Of a stretch of 64,000 nt of DNA, positions 13,052 to 23,997 are shown one piece after another. The position numbers and the translations under genes were made by a program. Positions within the stretch are counted from its first letter, which is position 1; the number at the start of each line of letters is the position of its first letter. Source of the stretch: Gyrodactylus bullatarudis (lineage: Eukaryota > Platyhelminthes > Monogenea > Gyrodactylidea > Gyrodactylidae); the NCBI GenBank assembly GCA_012064415.1, contig SSNU01000107.1, forward strand, positions 117,373-181,372, read 5' to 3'. A model generated the notes under the pieces. It searched no databases and was not told the origin of the DNA. It worked only from the letters and a program-made list of their open reading frames with translations.

Positions 13052-13090
13052 GGGCCATATGTACATTTCATAAAGCATCATCAGTGGCAA
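13052..13090 (-). ncRNA. hammerhead-ribozyme-like motif at the Penelope element 3' end
   Basis: On the minus strand the order is GCCA, CTGATGA, TGCTTTAT, GAAA, TGTACAT, A, TGGC. GCCA and TGGC would form stem I. CTGATGA and GAAA are the invariant core. ATGTACAT is a self-complementary stem III, with cleavage expected after the following A (a UH site). Stem II is poor: TGCTTTAT hardly pairs and lacks the usual G-C closing pair, so activity is doubtful. A diverged copy occurs at 58090-58128. Hammerheads with very short stem III are known from Penelope-like elements. Confidence 0.5.
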
Positions 13091-13232
13091 TACTTTAAAA
13101 ATGATATAAGTTAAAAATTCATTCAAGATAATAAAAAAAGTAAAAGTCAAAGAATATAAGAATATAATGTAAGCTAAAAAAACACCAAAACTCTCCAATA
13201 ATTAGCAACAGTGGAGAGAAAATTGAAAAAGC

Positions 13233-13907
13233 TCACATAGGCCAAGGTAGTTGAAGATTATAAGAATAGTTTATTTGGACACATAAGTTTGGTTTATATA
13301 GATTTATGAAGAATTTCTCCTTCACCCAAACATCAGTACTGTCATCCCCTGCATTTTTGTATAGAATTGAAAAGTTTGAAATTGAACCTTCGTGCCCTTC
13401 CTGTCTTAGATGCCTGGTCACTGCCGTATCTTTCTTAAGATGATCGTTCCCTCTAGTTGATAACTTCCTAATTATACGACCTATATATGTAGCTCCACAG
13501 TCGAATTGGAATTTATAAATCGATAGAGTTTTCTCTTGAGGTTCGAGTAAATCTTTATGGATCAGGTTAAACAATCTCTTAGATTTGAATACAATTTTCA
13601 ATCATATGTTGTTATAATGTTGATTGATGAGATCAGTTAACTTTCTCCTTAAATCATTGCTGAAGCCATCTCCTTTGAAATTGAGTTTCATGAAAATTGA
13701 GGTCTTCTCAACTTCATCTGTGTTTTCAACCACATCTCTATCACCTGACAAGTTGATAAATTTTTCCACAAATTTATTAGGATAACCGTTTTCCATTTTC
13801 GAAAAAAATTGTTTACAATGACTGGGGCAATTTGAAATTTTTTTATTGTCACACAGATTACACTCTAGGCCAGAGTGAATGATTTTACTTTCCAAAAATA
13901 ACATCAT
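13233..13907 (-). pseudogene. C-terminal Penelope-like protein with GIY-YIG endonuclease
   Basis: The frame runs from about 13907 to a stop at 13233 with one in-frame TGA at 13602-13604. The N-terminal part holds ENGYPNKFVEKFI and FSNDLRRKLTDLINQH, matching the linker that follows the reverse transcriptase in Penelope-like proteins. Then come LKIVFKSKRLFNLI and the nuclease: SIYKFQFDCGATYIGR (the IY and YIG halves), followed by a conserved Arg in LSTR, HL and an EGH-like block. GIY-YIG domains nick DNA, and in these elements the nick primes reverse transcription. The single stop and the missing reverse transcriptase make it non-functional. A solitary GIY-YIG host gene is much less likely given the linker. 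Confidence 0.82.
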
Positions 13908-14116
13908 TTGAGTACTAGATTCTAGTAGAGTATTAAGTACTCTCGTGAGTTACGGAGAAAAAAATTCACCCATCAAAAAATTTTCCAACAACAATATTTC
14001 GATAATTTTGGCTCATTAAAGATAAAATATTAATATAAAGTTGATATTTATAAAACCTAATTTTGTCATTAAAAAAACAATTTATTTCCGAATCAGTGAA
14101 AAATGATCTAAAATTA

Positions 14117-14284
14117 GTTTTATAATAAAATTTATTAAAACTTAGGTCAATATTAGAATTCTCAGCCATTCACACGCCTTCTTCAGTGGTAGCAGTGTGA
14201 AGACAATCACCGTCGAAATGTTTGGATGACCATGGCTGAGAATTCTAATATTGACCTAAGTTTTAATAAATTTTATTATAAAAA
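14117..14284. repeat. inverted repeat, ~53-bp arms, at the Penelope element 5' end
   Basis: 14117-14169 (ending TTCTCAGCCAT) is repeated in reverse complement at 14232-14284 (starting ATGGCTGAGAA), with a 62-bp spacer holding the CTTCTTCAGTGG block. The arms are nearly identical. One arm encodes the first residues of the short 14169-13966 frame. This fits an inverted partial copy made during Penelope-type insertion. Confidence 0.85.
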
Positions 14285-15021
14285 CAATTTATTTCATCAG
14301 CTTTTTATTGAAAGAGAAAAATTTAGACATAAGCACTAATTTAAGTTGTTTTCTTTACAAACTGCGTAAATTAGTATCATTATTGAACAACTGCACTATT
14401 TCTAGAATATTGCCTGGCACACTGTTTAAAAAATGTATTTGAAATGAATGTATTACATGAATAGAATATTTCAGTATATATTTATATAATTTCCTGATCT
14501 AAATCACGCATATACACTTGTCTTGAAAGAGAATAGATGAAGGATGATGTAAAATGTTTTCATTTTCCTTGGTTTAAGCAAAATCATTAGTATACTTCCT
14601 AATTCAGAAGAAAAGGAGTGTGAAAGCTCCCATGTGATTTGAAGACAGTATTTCTTTAATTAACACTAATAAATACTTTTTCTCGGAAGCGGTACGTTGG
14701 ATTTTTTAAATGAAAGATTAACTCTCAAAATCGAATTTGATAACAGAATACAAGACTAAAAACTAAAATTAATCTTTTAAAATTGATTAAATATTGACAT
14801 TATCAGTCATCGGTTTGCCCAAAATGTGTGCGAGAAGTTATTCGAATACTTAGGGTAGGACCTAACCGTTAGGTTATTATTTTAATACTTTATCGTGAAC
14901 TTACTTATTGAAAATTACTTACAAGTAAACCGAATAAAATTATGAATGATCAAAATACAATATCTTGTTAATTAAAATTATCTCTCTTACGCGAAAAAGG
15001 TAGACTGAGCTCATTGATGTA

Positions 15022-15600
15022 AAGCTATTTAAAATGAAGATGGGAATTTATGATTTATACAAAATTATTATTTTTTTCATCAAGAAAACGAATTCGATGA
15101 AGAATTTTTGGAATCTAGATCATGAGCCCCTCTTCCACGGTACGGAGGAAAAAATTTAAAAAAATTCAATTTTTAAGGAAAATACGGCAAATTTGAAATC
15201 TTGAAGTAGCACTAAATTCTCATATTTTTGAACTTTGAGTTGAACTTTTGCTGATTTCAATGTGAAAGAGTGATCAAAAGTTGATTTTCAGGATCACAAT
15301 AAGAAAAAAAAACCAATTATCATAAAAATTTTGATGAATTCGTCATTTTTCTGGGATCTTGAAATATTACTTCATTTACTTTCAAGTAAGAAAAATGATG
15401 AAAAAATCAAAATTTGATTTTGACACGATTATGGGGTGATTCTTAAAACCAGATTCAGCACATTTAATTCCTTTGACTAATTGTGATGCTAAGAATCAAC
15501 TTTTGATCACTCTCTCACATTGAAATCAGCTAAAATTTTCAACTCAAAGTACAAAAAATGGAAATATTAACTAGGTGTAGATGAAATGCCATTCATAAAT
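15022..15600. repeat. foldback element, family A
   Basis: The left end AAAATGAAGATGGGAATTTATGATTT resembles the family terminus. The block TTTGAGTTGAACTTTTGCTGATTTCAATGTGAAAGAGTGATC (about 15233-15275) returns in reverse complement at about 15500-15545. No open frame is seen. Confidence 0.6.
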
Positions 15601-16267
15601 AATTTTAATCCTTTATCTTCACAATAATACAAAGATCTAATAACTTTGAACCTTAATGTCAAAATAAATTCAGAGTTTTATCAGTAGTCTTCAGAACTAT
15701 TCAGGGAGGGAATAGCTGGTTAAAATAGAAATTTTAATACTTTTCAAGGCTCTAGTTATTAGAGATATTATAGTATTGAGATAACTCGAAATATCTCGAC
15801 CGTGAGATAAGAGGAAATGCGTTTAAAATTATTTCGTACTATACTTTGTAAATAACTTGAATTTATTTTCTAAAATCAAGGTGCAAAGCATACATTCTTA
15901 GATTAAATGTGAATTATGATTTGTACTTGAAGAAGAGGTTTGTTAAGTTTTTCTCCATCCACATAATGAAAGTGATAAATATGGATGCTACTATATGTAG
16001 GAAGCGAAAGGAAATATTACAAACCGGCAGGGTTGATAAACAAAGAGTTTTTACTGTAATAAAATATTTCTTGAAAAATAATTTTCGAGTAAATCATTTC
16101 TATAATTGTCATCCTGCATCTTTATTAATTAACGAATATAAAACATCAATCAATAATATAGAGTTTCGAACTGAAACAACTGAAACTGACACCCGATATT
16201 GTCTCACACTCAATTTTGAAAGGCGTAAAATCTCACTTGTGCTTAACATCATTAAAATTTATAGGAT

Positions 16268-16525
16268 CTAAGGTTGATTGATATGAGAATCTATGATTTT
16301 TATATTTAAAAAAATAAAATTCGAACATGTTGCCTACTTTTACCATCTGAAAAATCTGAAAAAATATGGTCAATTTCAAATTTAGATTTGCCGCCAACAT
16401 CTCATATCTGAACTAAACAATTTAATTGATATAATAGTTACAAAAAGGTCAAAAGAAATATATTCGAATTCATTTTGAAAAAAATCATAGATTTCCAAAT
16501 TTATATCAACCACAGCTTTATTTTG
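16268..16525. repeat. short foldback element, family A
   Basis: GGTTGATTGATATGAGAATCTATGATTTTTA at 16272 faces AATCATAGATTTCCAAATTTATATCAACC at 16486-16514. These are the family termini in opposite orientation, about 250 bp apart. Confidence 0.65.
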
Positions 16526-18014
16526 ACTGGAGAAAATCAATCAATAAATTTTTAATACAGGAACTAGTTGATCTGTTTTGATCCATTCTTGCTCCAAAAG
16601 GCTCCTAGCAGCTAGTTCTCAAAGATCATAAGATTTTGAAATATTTTATAGAAGATAAGTGCCTTGCAGAGAAATGTCCTCTAAAGAAGATTAATGACAG
16701 CAGAGACAGAGGAGAGGATTTTTTTATTGTAGGCATAGCTTTTCTTAAAAATTACGATAAGATTTTACCAAAAGATAAGAATGTCAGTGTGAAAGTAACC
16801 TCAGGGTAACTTTCAAATGTCCGATCATTGAAGATATATTATATTATAGAATTTATATTTTATTTGGTACAAAATTGAAGGTCAAAAGTATAATCTCTGT
16901 CTAAAGAGAATATATGACGAAGATGTACAGAGTTCTAGCGTGATTGAAATTTATCGGTTAAAAGAGAGAAGAAATCAAAGTGTTTTATCTCCATTTTCAC
17001 GATTCGTAGGAAAAAAATCCGATTGCACTTTAAAGTTTGGAGGCTTGATCGCAATTCGTGAGGAAAAATATTAATGAATCAAGTGCCTTAGAAATGGGTG
17101 AAAATCTAGTCATTAATTCAAAATTAGTGTTTCTTTTTCATCTAAGTTTGTAAAGAGAAATTCACAATTAACTGGTTGGAATTTTTTGTCAAAATTTTCT
17201 CGACTCAAAAGTAGTAAAGTCATTTCACTATGAAAATCCTGTTAAGATAAATTCAATTCGTGAGACTATTCACACAAGAAAGTTGTGACAATAATGATCG
17301 ATAAAAACCAAGTCCAGATTTATCTGGTTGGCAGGTCAATATTAAAATCGATTTGTGAGTTAGGAATTTCTTCAATGGTAAATAATTTTATAGAAGGAAA
17401 TGTTTTCCATTTATTGATATTTGGTAATGATCATAAAAAGCATGTACTTTATATATGAAATAATGTTTATATAAGACCTGACTTTTGTCGAAATTTTTAT
17501 GACATCTTTTTGAACTGGAAATTACTTAATCAAATATTTATTACCAATCTAAAATCTTACTCTTTGGAAATTCGTTTTCATGAAGAAAACTCAAAAGTTT
17601 TAACTCGCCAAACTAACGCGGTAAAATTATAAATTTTTTGAGCAACCTCTGTGTATCGGTTTTTACCTGGCTGATCATTTGAAATTGGTTTGAATAATTT
17701 TTCCAATCCAGTCACATCTAGAGAGTTAAACATTTAGATAAATGAATAGATTGACGTTTTGTGGTTTTCGGCAATAAATTCTCTTTCAAAAATAGATAAA
17801 GAAAAGAGCTTTCGACAAGGAAAAACTTTTTGTGAGGTCGAATCGATACCAATAGATGATTCCTTTTTCATTGCAAGAATGTCTCTTGCATTTCCAAAAT
17901 GTAATCGATAGATAAAAAAAAATGCTTAAAATACTTTCTTTTACAGAAATGTGGAAGAAACATTTGTTAATATTTGTATGAATATTAAAATTTTATTCAA
18001 AATTTTATCAGTTC

Positions 18015-19349
18015 TCATCGGAATTTTTTAAGAGCTCTAATACCCTGCTCCTCGTATTCTTGCTTAAGAATCCATTGGTCATCTTTGTCGAGAAGGAATT
18101 TCGCCAAGAATGCACCTCCAACAAAGACCATGTATTTGATATTCGAAGAGTCTATCACATTGATTTCAAATTTCTAAAAATAAATTTATAGTTACATCCA
18201 GAAAAAAAACATATTTATAATGAAAATACTTTTAAGTAGATACGATAAATTTACTTACACTTAATCGAACTTCGTCACCATTGAGAACATTTTGTAGGTA
18301 AAGCTGTTTGATCTCTCTTTCAATACGACTTCTCATACCCGGATACCTTGTTGAACCACCGGTGATTAATATGTGCTTATATAGCTCTTTTCTAGTATCA
18401 ATATCCGATGCTTGGATTGTATTAAAAATAATCTCTGCTATTCCCGGACTTTCACTATCAATTAGACTTGGCTGGAAAATGCATTCGGGAGCCAAAAACC
18501 TTTCATTATTCAAAGAAATTATTCTTCCATCGGGTAACTAAAATTGAAAACAATTATTGCAAAGATGGAAACAAACTTTGTATTTTTTCATAATCGTAGT
18601 TGTTTCTCTTCCCAAATAGACTTCTTGTTCAACATCATAGGCAACATAACAGGCTTCTTCTTTGAGTCTACGTACTGTTTCGAAGTCTGTCGTCTTATTA
18701 AACACATAGCCTTGTGGTAAAACTAATTTCATAAGATGTTTTGTAACATGACGTCCGGCTACATCAAGACGACGAATGAGTTTATCCAAAATAAATTCTT
18801 TGTAAACTGGACAAATGTGAGTTACACCATCACCTGAGTCAACAATCACTCCTGTCGTATATCCCTTTGCATATAATGCAAGAAGTGCCTGAATCTCAAC
18901 ACGTAAACCATGGAAACCAAATTGCTCAAAAAGAACTTCACTCATTTTCTCACGGTTTTCGAATGGATTTTGAGGTGGTTCAGTTAAAAGAATTTTATGA
19001 TCTCCCGGATTAATGTTCATAACTTTAGGGCCAAATGTATAATCGTACAAAAGTTTCATATCCTCCCAATTGGTTACACGGCCATTATCCATAGGATAGC
19101 TCATCTCAAGATAATTTCGAGCAGCTGTGGCTTCCTGTCCAAACATGACATCTTCAATTTCAAAATCTTTTTCCTTAACATTTGATCTCAGGATTGGTCG
19201 TCCAACTACTGAAGGGAACACAAAGTCTGGGAAATTGGCTCCAGCATAACCACATTTGACAAACTACCAAATTAATTTGAGTAAATATATCCTACCCCAG
19301 TTCCATTGTCGCAAACAATTGCAGATTTACCATTTGAGTCTTTTAACAT
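18015..19349 (-). CDS. divergent actin-related protein 2 paralogue
   Basis: Four exons, 19296-19349, 18577-19263, 18259-18537 and 18015-18173 (TGA), give 392 residues, close to the usual Arp2 length of about 394. All introns are phase 0, with lengths of 32, 39 and 85 nt. The order of Arp2 blocks is complete: [141 protein letters not shown] and [10 protein letters not shown]. These are the actin-fold ATP-binding loops. It would pair with Arp3 in the Arp2/3 complex. It is more diverged than the copy at 40121-43743, for example GRVTNW in place of GIVRNW. It lacks the intron that splits that gene's second and third exons. Exon lengths otherwise match (687 = 537 + 150, and 279 = 279), so it is a duplicate of the same gene. 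Confidence 0.88.
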
Positions 19350-20030
19350 GATGCTATTCTCATATGTTATTCTCGTGAATAATATATTATAAGAATTGAA
19401 TTCAATATGATTTATCAGGGTTGCTAGTGTAAAATCAATGATCCTTGGAATTTTATTGATGTAAGCATAATTGAGAATCAATAAACACAATACATTTATT
19501 TTAACGATATTCACCAATCTACTGATTAGTAGAAAGATGAATTAATAAAAATATAAATTGAGAAACAGAATAATGAACAGAACTCACGAATATCGATGTG
19601 ATGAATATTTTCAGCTTCAAAGACTTTAGTCGGTATGAATTTTTTTTCGTTCCAATTCTTTAATCTAATCCATAAGCCATAAAATTGAAGATATGCTGAT
19701 TATAAAATCCCTTCTATTGTAAGAAATGATACTATGGATTACGATAACACGATCCACTTTTTCTAGTTGAGAAAAGCTAAATTAGTGGATATTTTAATAT
19801 GAGAAAAAGAAATTGGATATCACCTAGAAAATCCATCCAGAGTTTATTACTGAAATAGTACTTTTAATAAACTTTTAGTGATAGGCTTGATTAAAGATTA
19901 AAGAAATTTCATTAAAATTTTGTTTTAATCTCCTAAAAAATTTTCAAAATCGATATACACATGAAAGAGATTAGAAAAATTCAATTATATAAAGTTAACT
20001 AGAATTTCGTAAAAGTAATAACATTGAACC
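19350..20030. other. upstream region of the Arp2 paralogue
   Basis: No gene or clear element is seen. It would contain the promoter of the minus-strand Arp2-like gene, but no core promoter motif stands out in the AT-rich sequence. Confidence 0.3.
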
Positions 20031-20535
20031 TACTAGCTAATTGAAATGAGGTTGGGGATCTATGATTTTTACAGAAATCTCGATGTTTCAATCAAGAATT
20101 CGAATTTTTTAAAGATTTTTTGGTGTCCTACTCATGTTGTATGAAAAATATGGCAATTTCAATTTGGCACCAAAATCCAATTTTTTCTGAAAATTTTTAT
20201 TCGATTTTTCAAAATCTCTCGAAAATGGGTAAACTGTCGATAATTTGACGGTGCTAGTCGGCTTTCTTGTCCAATCTTGATCCTGAAAATCAACTTTTTT
20301 GATCAACCTCCAACTCTCAAATCAATAAAATTTTCAGCTCAAAGTTCGAAAAAATGGGATTTTGGCGCCAAATTGAAATTTGAAAAATGGCCATATTTTT
20401 CTTGAAATGGTAAAAGTGGACAAGATGAGTAGGATTCCAAAAAATCTTTAAAAAATTCGAATTTTTGATTAAAACATCGAGATTTCTGTAAAAACCATAG
20501 ATTCCCAACTTCATATCAACTAACTTTACTAGCTA
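20031..20535. repeat. foldback element, family A
   Basis: TAGCTAATTGAAATGAGGTTGGGGATCTATGATTTTTACAGAAATCTCGATGTTT onward (20032-20160) is matched in reverse complement by 20375-20533. TACTCATGTTG in the left arm corresponds to CAAGATGAGTA in the right. The arms are about 85-90% identical, and no coding is seen. Confidence 0.8.
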
Positions 20536-20649
20536 TGTGTGGACACTGGTTATTACGATATCCATCTGAATCTAACTTGATGGAGATTGTCTTCTCACGC
20601 CTAAATGTTAGAATTCAGATAAGCTAGTGGCAAGAGAGTCAAATAATGT

Positions 20650-20722
20650 TCAAATCACGGTGCCAGATGTTGACGCGTTTCGTCCTCATTAGGACTCGTC
20701 AGTAAACCTTAGCCACGATTAG
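20650..20722 (-). ncRNA. type I hammerhead ribozyme candidate
   Basis: The minus strand reads CTGACGA (core), GTCCT-AATG-AGGAC (perfect 5-bp stem II with a 4-nt loop), GAAA (core), a minimal ACGCGT stem III, then GTC as the cleavage triplet. Outer stem I can form from AATCGTGG (20713-20720) and CCGTGATT (20653-20660), an 8-bp helix with two G-U pairs. An inner GTT/AAC pairing and an internal loop lie between. The flaw is an unpaired TA just before the first core C, which would weaken stem I. Two core segments plus a perfect stem II are unlikely by chance. Minimal stem III hammerheads are typical of Penelope-like elements and retrozymes. No ORF accompanies it. Confidence 0.7.
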
Positions 20723-23597
20723 AACCCGGGTTTTAAAGTTTTGCCACAATAATAACCAATAATCACACTTTGTCTGTAGGTGCAAAGTAAATTTACATAT
20801 ATTTGAAGAGATCATGGGAAATGTATAAAATTTAATTTTTAAGCCATAAAAACTATATGCTAGCTAAAGTTGGGAATTCACGATTAAGAATCACTTCATC
20901 GTCTTGTGAAAGTTAAATTTCAATGTTTTGGTAATTTTCCCTCCTGGGAATTACGACCTTTAATGATTTTTAAATAATGGAGAGTCTGTCGAAAATCAAA
21001 TCTTTTTTCTAATTTCGAATTGGCGCCAAATTAAATAAGAACTAGACTAACTCTAAGAAAGGGTCGAAACTCGAAAAGGGAGGCGAAGAAAAAACTTTAT
21101 CACGCGTCACTGTGATATTTTTACACAAATTCTATCATAATTAATTATTTCACGTTATGTGTTGTGAATTCATAACGTAATTCAAGTAACAAGCAATTGA
21201 GATTAGTGCTCTTGATGACAAAATAGAACTCTCCGATTCTATTAAATATTAATAAATTTTTAACAAAATGAATATATTTTTTATTCTCAAGAGTTTATCA
21301 TTTCACATGCTACATGTTATTAGATATACAATCCCTATTTTCTAAATTAAATTCTTTGATTAGACGAAAGAAAAAATTTCTACAAAGTGTTTTCTGGTGA
21401 ATAATTTAAAATGCAAATGAAAGATTTGCTTTCAATGCACTGTAATTGAATTTAGGAATTACATATTCAAAATTTCCAAGGCTGAAATAATCAAGTATCA
21501 GTTTATTCCCGAAATCTATGGAATTATAAAATGAAACTGAGTGAACTCAAACTAAAGCTGGATTTTAAAGAGTATTCAAAAATATTGTTTGTATACCATA
21601 GAGGTTAGCTTCTGTGAATTTTTTCATAGAATTCGTCTCTATTATGAATAAATTCCTCTTATCAAGATAATTTTCTGGTAAATACAAACTATGTTTTTTG
21701 ACTACTCTTCAAAATCTGAACGAATAATTTATATTTTAACAAAAATAAAAGAAAAAGGATGCTCTAATCTCCTAAAATAATCAATTAGACGACAGGAAGA
21801 AGCTAACATGCTGTTAATATACATTCTAATTTTGGCTCCCAACAAACAATATACATCTTATCATTTTGATTGAGTATGAAGGAAGTATTTCCATAAAATA
21901 AATTAATCCATCTATCTCAACTAGAAGAGTAATTTTAGTCCTTACAAGAGTTAGTATATTCGAGTAATGCCTTTTTAAAGATTCGTAATTTCATGGTTCA
22001 CACAAAGTACACTAGAAGTTTTAACGGATTTTCAACAGAAAATTTACAAGGACGCTGATTTGTTTTATCATTAATTAAAATACACGATTAGCAAATTTTC
22101 AGTAGGTTAGAAAAATCAAAGATTTGTTAGTATTTCACGGAGAAATTTCAAAAGGAAAGAAGATATATTTCCAGAACGTGTAGGTAAGATTGAAGAGAGC
22201 TGAACTGGGCCAAAAATTCAAGATAAACGATAGCAAAAAATATATCAGATTTTTTCAGGTCGACCATTCCTAGTGTTCAGGGGACAGTTATAAACACACA
22301 GCGAGGCTAAAATCTCTGTTTGATTTCCGATGACATAAAAAGTATTTGAGCAATTTCTTAAACTTTAATTTGGTAATCTATTTCCCTTGGTTATCTCTAC
22401 ATTATTTTAGCTCAACTCATAATCATTCAGTTAGGCCTGCGAAAATACTCAGGAAAACTAATGAGAAAAACAGAAGAATAAGCATTAATCTCAGTTCTAT
22501 CAGTCTTCTTGTGCTATAATATGAATAAATTGAATGAGAATTAGGATCTTATTTTCAGAATGGTTCTAAAAAATTTAGATCTTGCGCCAAAATTTTTTGA
22601 TTTAATTTAAGTAAACAAACTGCATTTAATGTCTTACAAAGCTTCTTGTAAATTCCTATCAATTTTACCTTAACTTTCACAATATACATATTATTCATAG
22701 AAAGCAAATTTTTCATTATCTATAACAGGAGCTCTGTTACAGGGCGCAGTAAATCAACCAGATACAGCTTCTTTAAAGAAATATTTAATTTTCTTTTGTT
22801 TAAGTTTAAGTTTCGTTCTGATTCTGAAGGATTAAATCAAAGTTTAGTTAAAAAAGATAGCTTGATTCTGATTGGTCGAGACCGCACACACATAATTCGC
22901 AAAAAGTTTCACCGAACTTGTTTCCAAATGTTACCGAATAACTTTTAATGACTAATCAATAGAAAATGGTTTTTTCAGTAGTTTATCTGAACGAAAAAAA
23001 CGGCTCTTAACATCAATAAAATGAAAACGAATCCCTCACCTGAATAGAATCTAATTAAGTTTCACACAATCATAACACCTTAACTAATGATAACTGCCTT
23101 AAACTAATGTAATCAGCGTATCTAGAAACCACATGAAAGACAAAAAGATCAAATGCAAATCTTGTTTTTTACATTCTTGTTCGAAAAATTGAAGTCAGTC
23201 ATTAGTTCTATTGGAAATTTTATGTATTATTTTGAACGTGACATTCGTTACATTTTTCCGAATGAGATAAATAGTTTTTCTTTCAAAATTAATTCCTGCG
23301 TTTAAATTGAGCGTAAATTGACTTGTAAAAGTATCGAAAATTCTCTGATACATTGGCAAGGTCTAATATGGTTACAATTCTGTATAATGATAGAATTATA
23401 TCATTAATAATGGTATTCTGGCACTGAAATAATTTTGTACACATTTTCAGTGAATATTCGAAAGACAGTGTACTCAGACAATGCCTGAGTCTCTAGCATT
23501 GCTTTAGAATAGAAAAAGATCTTTGGAGCAGAATAAAGTAATTAGAAAATCGACCAAAGGTACTGTCTGTAAGACTCTGTGTGTATCTGCTACCGTA
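20723..23597. other. gene-free stretch
   Basis: A partial family A terminus (AGCTAAAGTTGGGAATTCACGATT) is at 20866. Otherwise it is AT-rich sequence without a supported exon, RNA gene or inverted repeat. Confidence 0.35.
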
Positions 23598-23997
23598 TGG
23601 GGAATCAGTGAATGGACGAAAATCACTAGTGAAAATGGGAAAATCGTTTATTTTCCCGTGAAAATGGGAAATGGACAATAATCCCTAGTAAAAATGGGAA
23701 TCATTTTTGCCATAGTTGAGAATTTCAACGAAATTTTCTTGTAAGAATTGTAATAGAGAGACGATTATGTTATCCTCCAAAGTGAACATTTTCAATGAAA
23801 GATATTAAAAATATCATCATAAGCCTCATTCTTTAATTATTGGTCGAAAAAGGTTTAGTTAAAACTATGTGTGAAAAGTAAGACAACATTACCAAAGAAA
23901 CAAGTCCTTTGAATGAAATAAAATCTCATCGTTTTAAAGATGATTCCCATTTTTACGGGATTTTTTATGGGATTTTCGTCCATTCACTGATTTCCCA
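23598..23997. mobile_element. 400-bp mariner-type MITE
   Basis: TGGGGAATCAGTGAATGGAC at the left end is matched by GTCCATTCACTGATTTCCCA at the right end, and TA dinucleotides flank both sides (23596-23597, 23998-23999). The TIR extends about 27 bp (one mismatch). Inside lie repeated AAAATGGGAA blocks (five between 23633 and 23700, more in inverse form at 23940). TA target duplication indicates Tc1/mariner mobilisation. No coding is seen. Confidence 0.75.

Larger units (their letters stand above)
13045..14285 (-). mobile_element. Penelope-like retroelement, internally deleted
   Basis: Read leftward, the relic has a PLE-style 5' tract with CACTGAAGAAGGCGTGTG (14172-14189). A short open frame (14169-13966) follows, possibly an N-terminus. 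The C-terminal part of a PLE protein ends in a GIY-YIG domain (13907-13233). About 190 bp of 3' untranslated sequence ends in a hammerhead-like motif near 13052-13090. The reverse-transcriptase core that should lie between the two coding parts is absent. Parts of the 3' tract recur at 37285-37405 and 58085-58320. An inverted fragment of the 5' end (14232-14285) abuts the element, as often seen where Penelope-like elements insert with partial inverted copies. Confidence 0.75.
14286..18014. other. intergenic stretch with inverted-repeat elements only
   Basis: It contains two members of the interspersed foldback family (15022-15600 and 16268-16525). An unrecognised open frame lies at 15909-16271 (+), with an internal ATG at 15966. 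It resembles no family I know and has no clear splice partner. The rest shows nothing. Confidence 0.35.

Noticed and set aside
14172..14220. Third hammerhead motif around CACTGAAGAAGGCGTGTGAAT
   Set aside because: The GAAA core is GAAT and no stem III or cleavage site follows, so it is only a Penelope-type terminal sequence.
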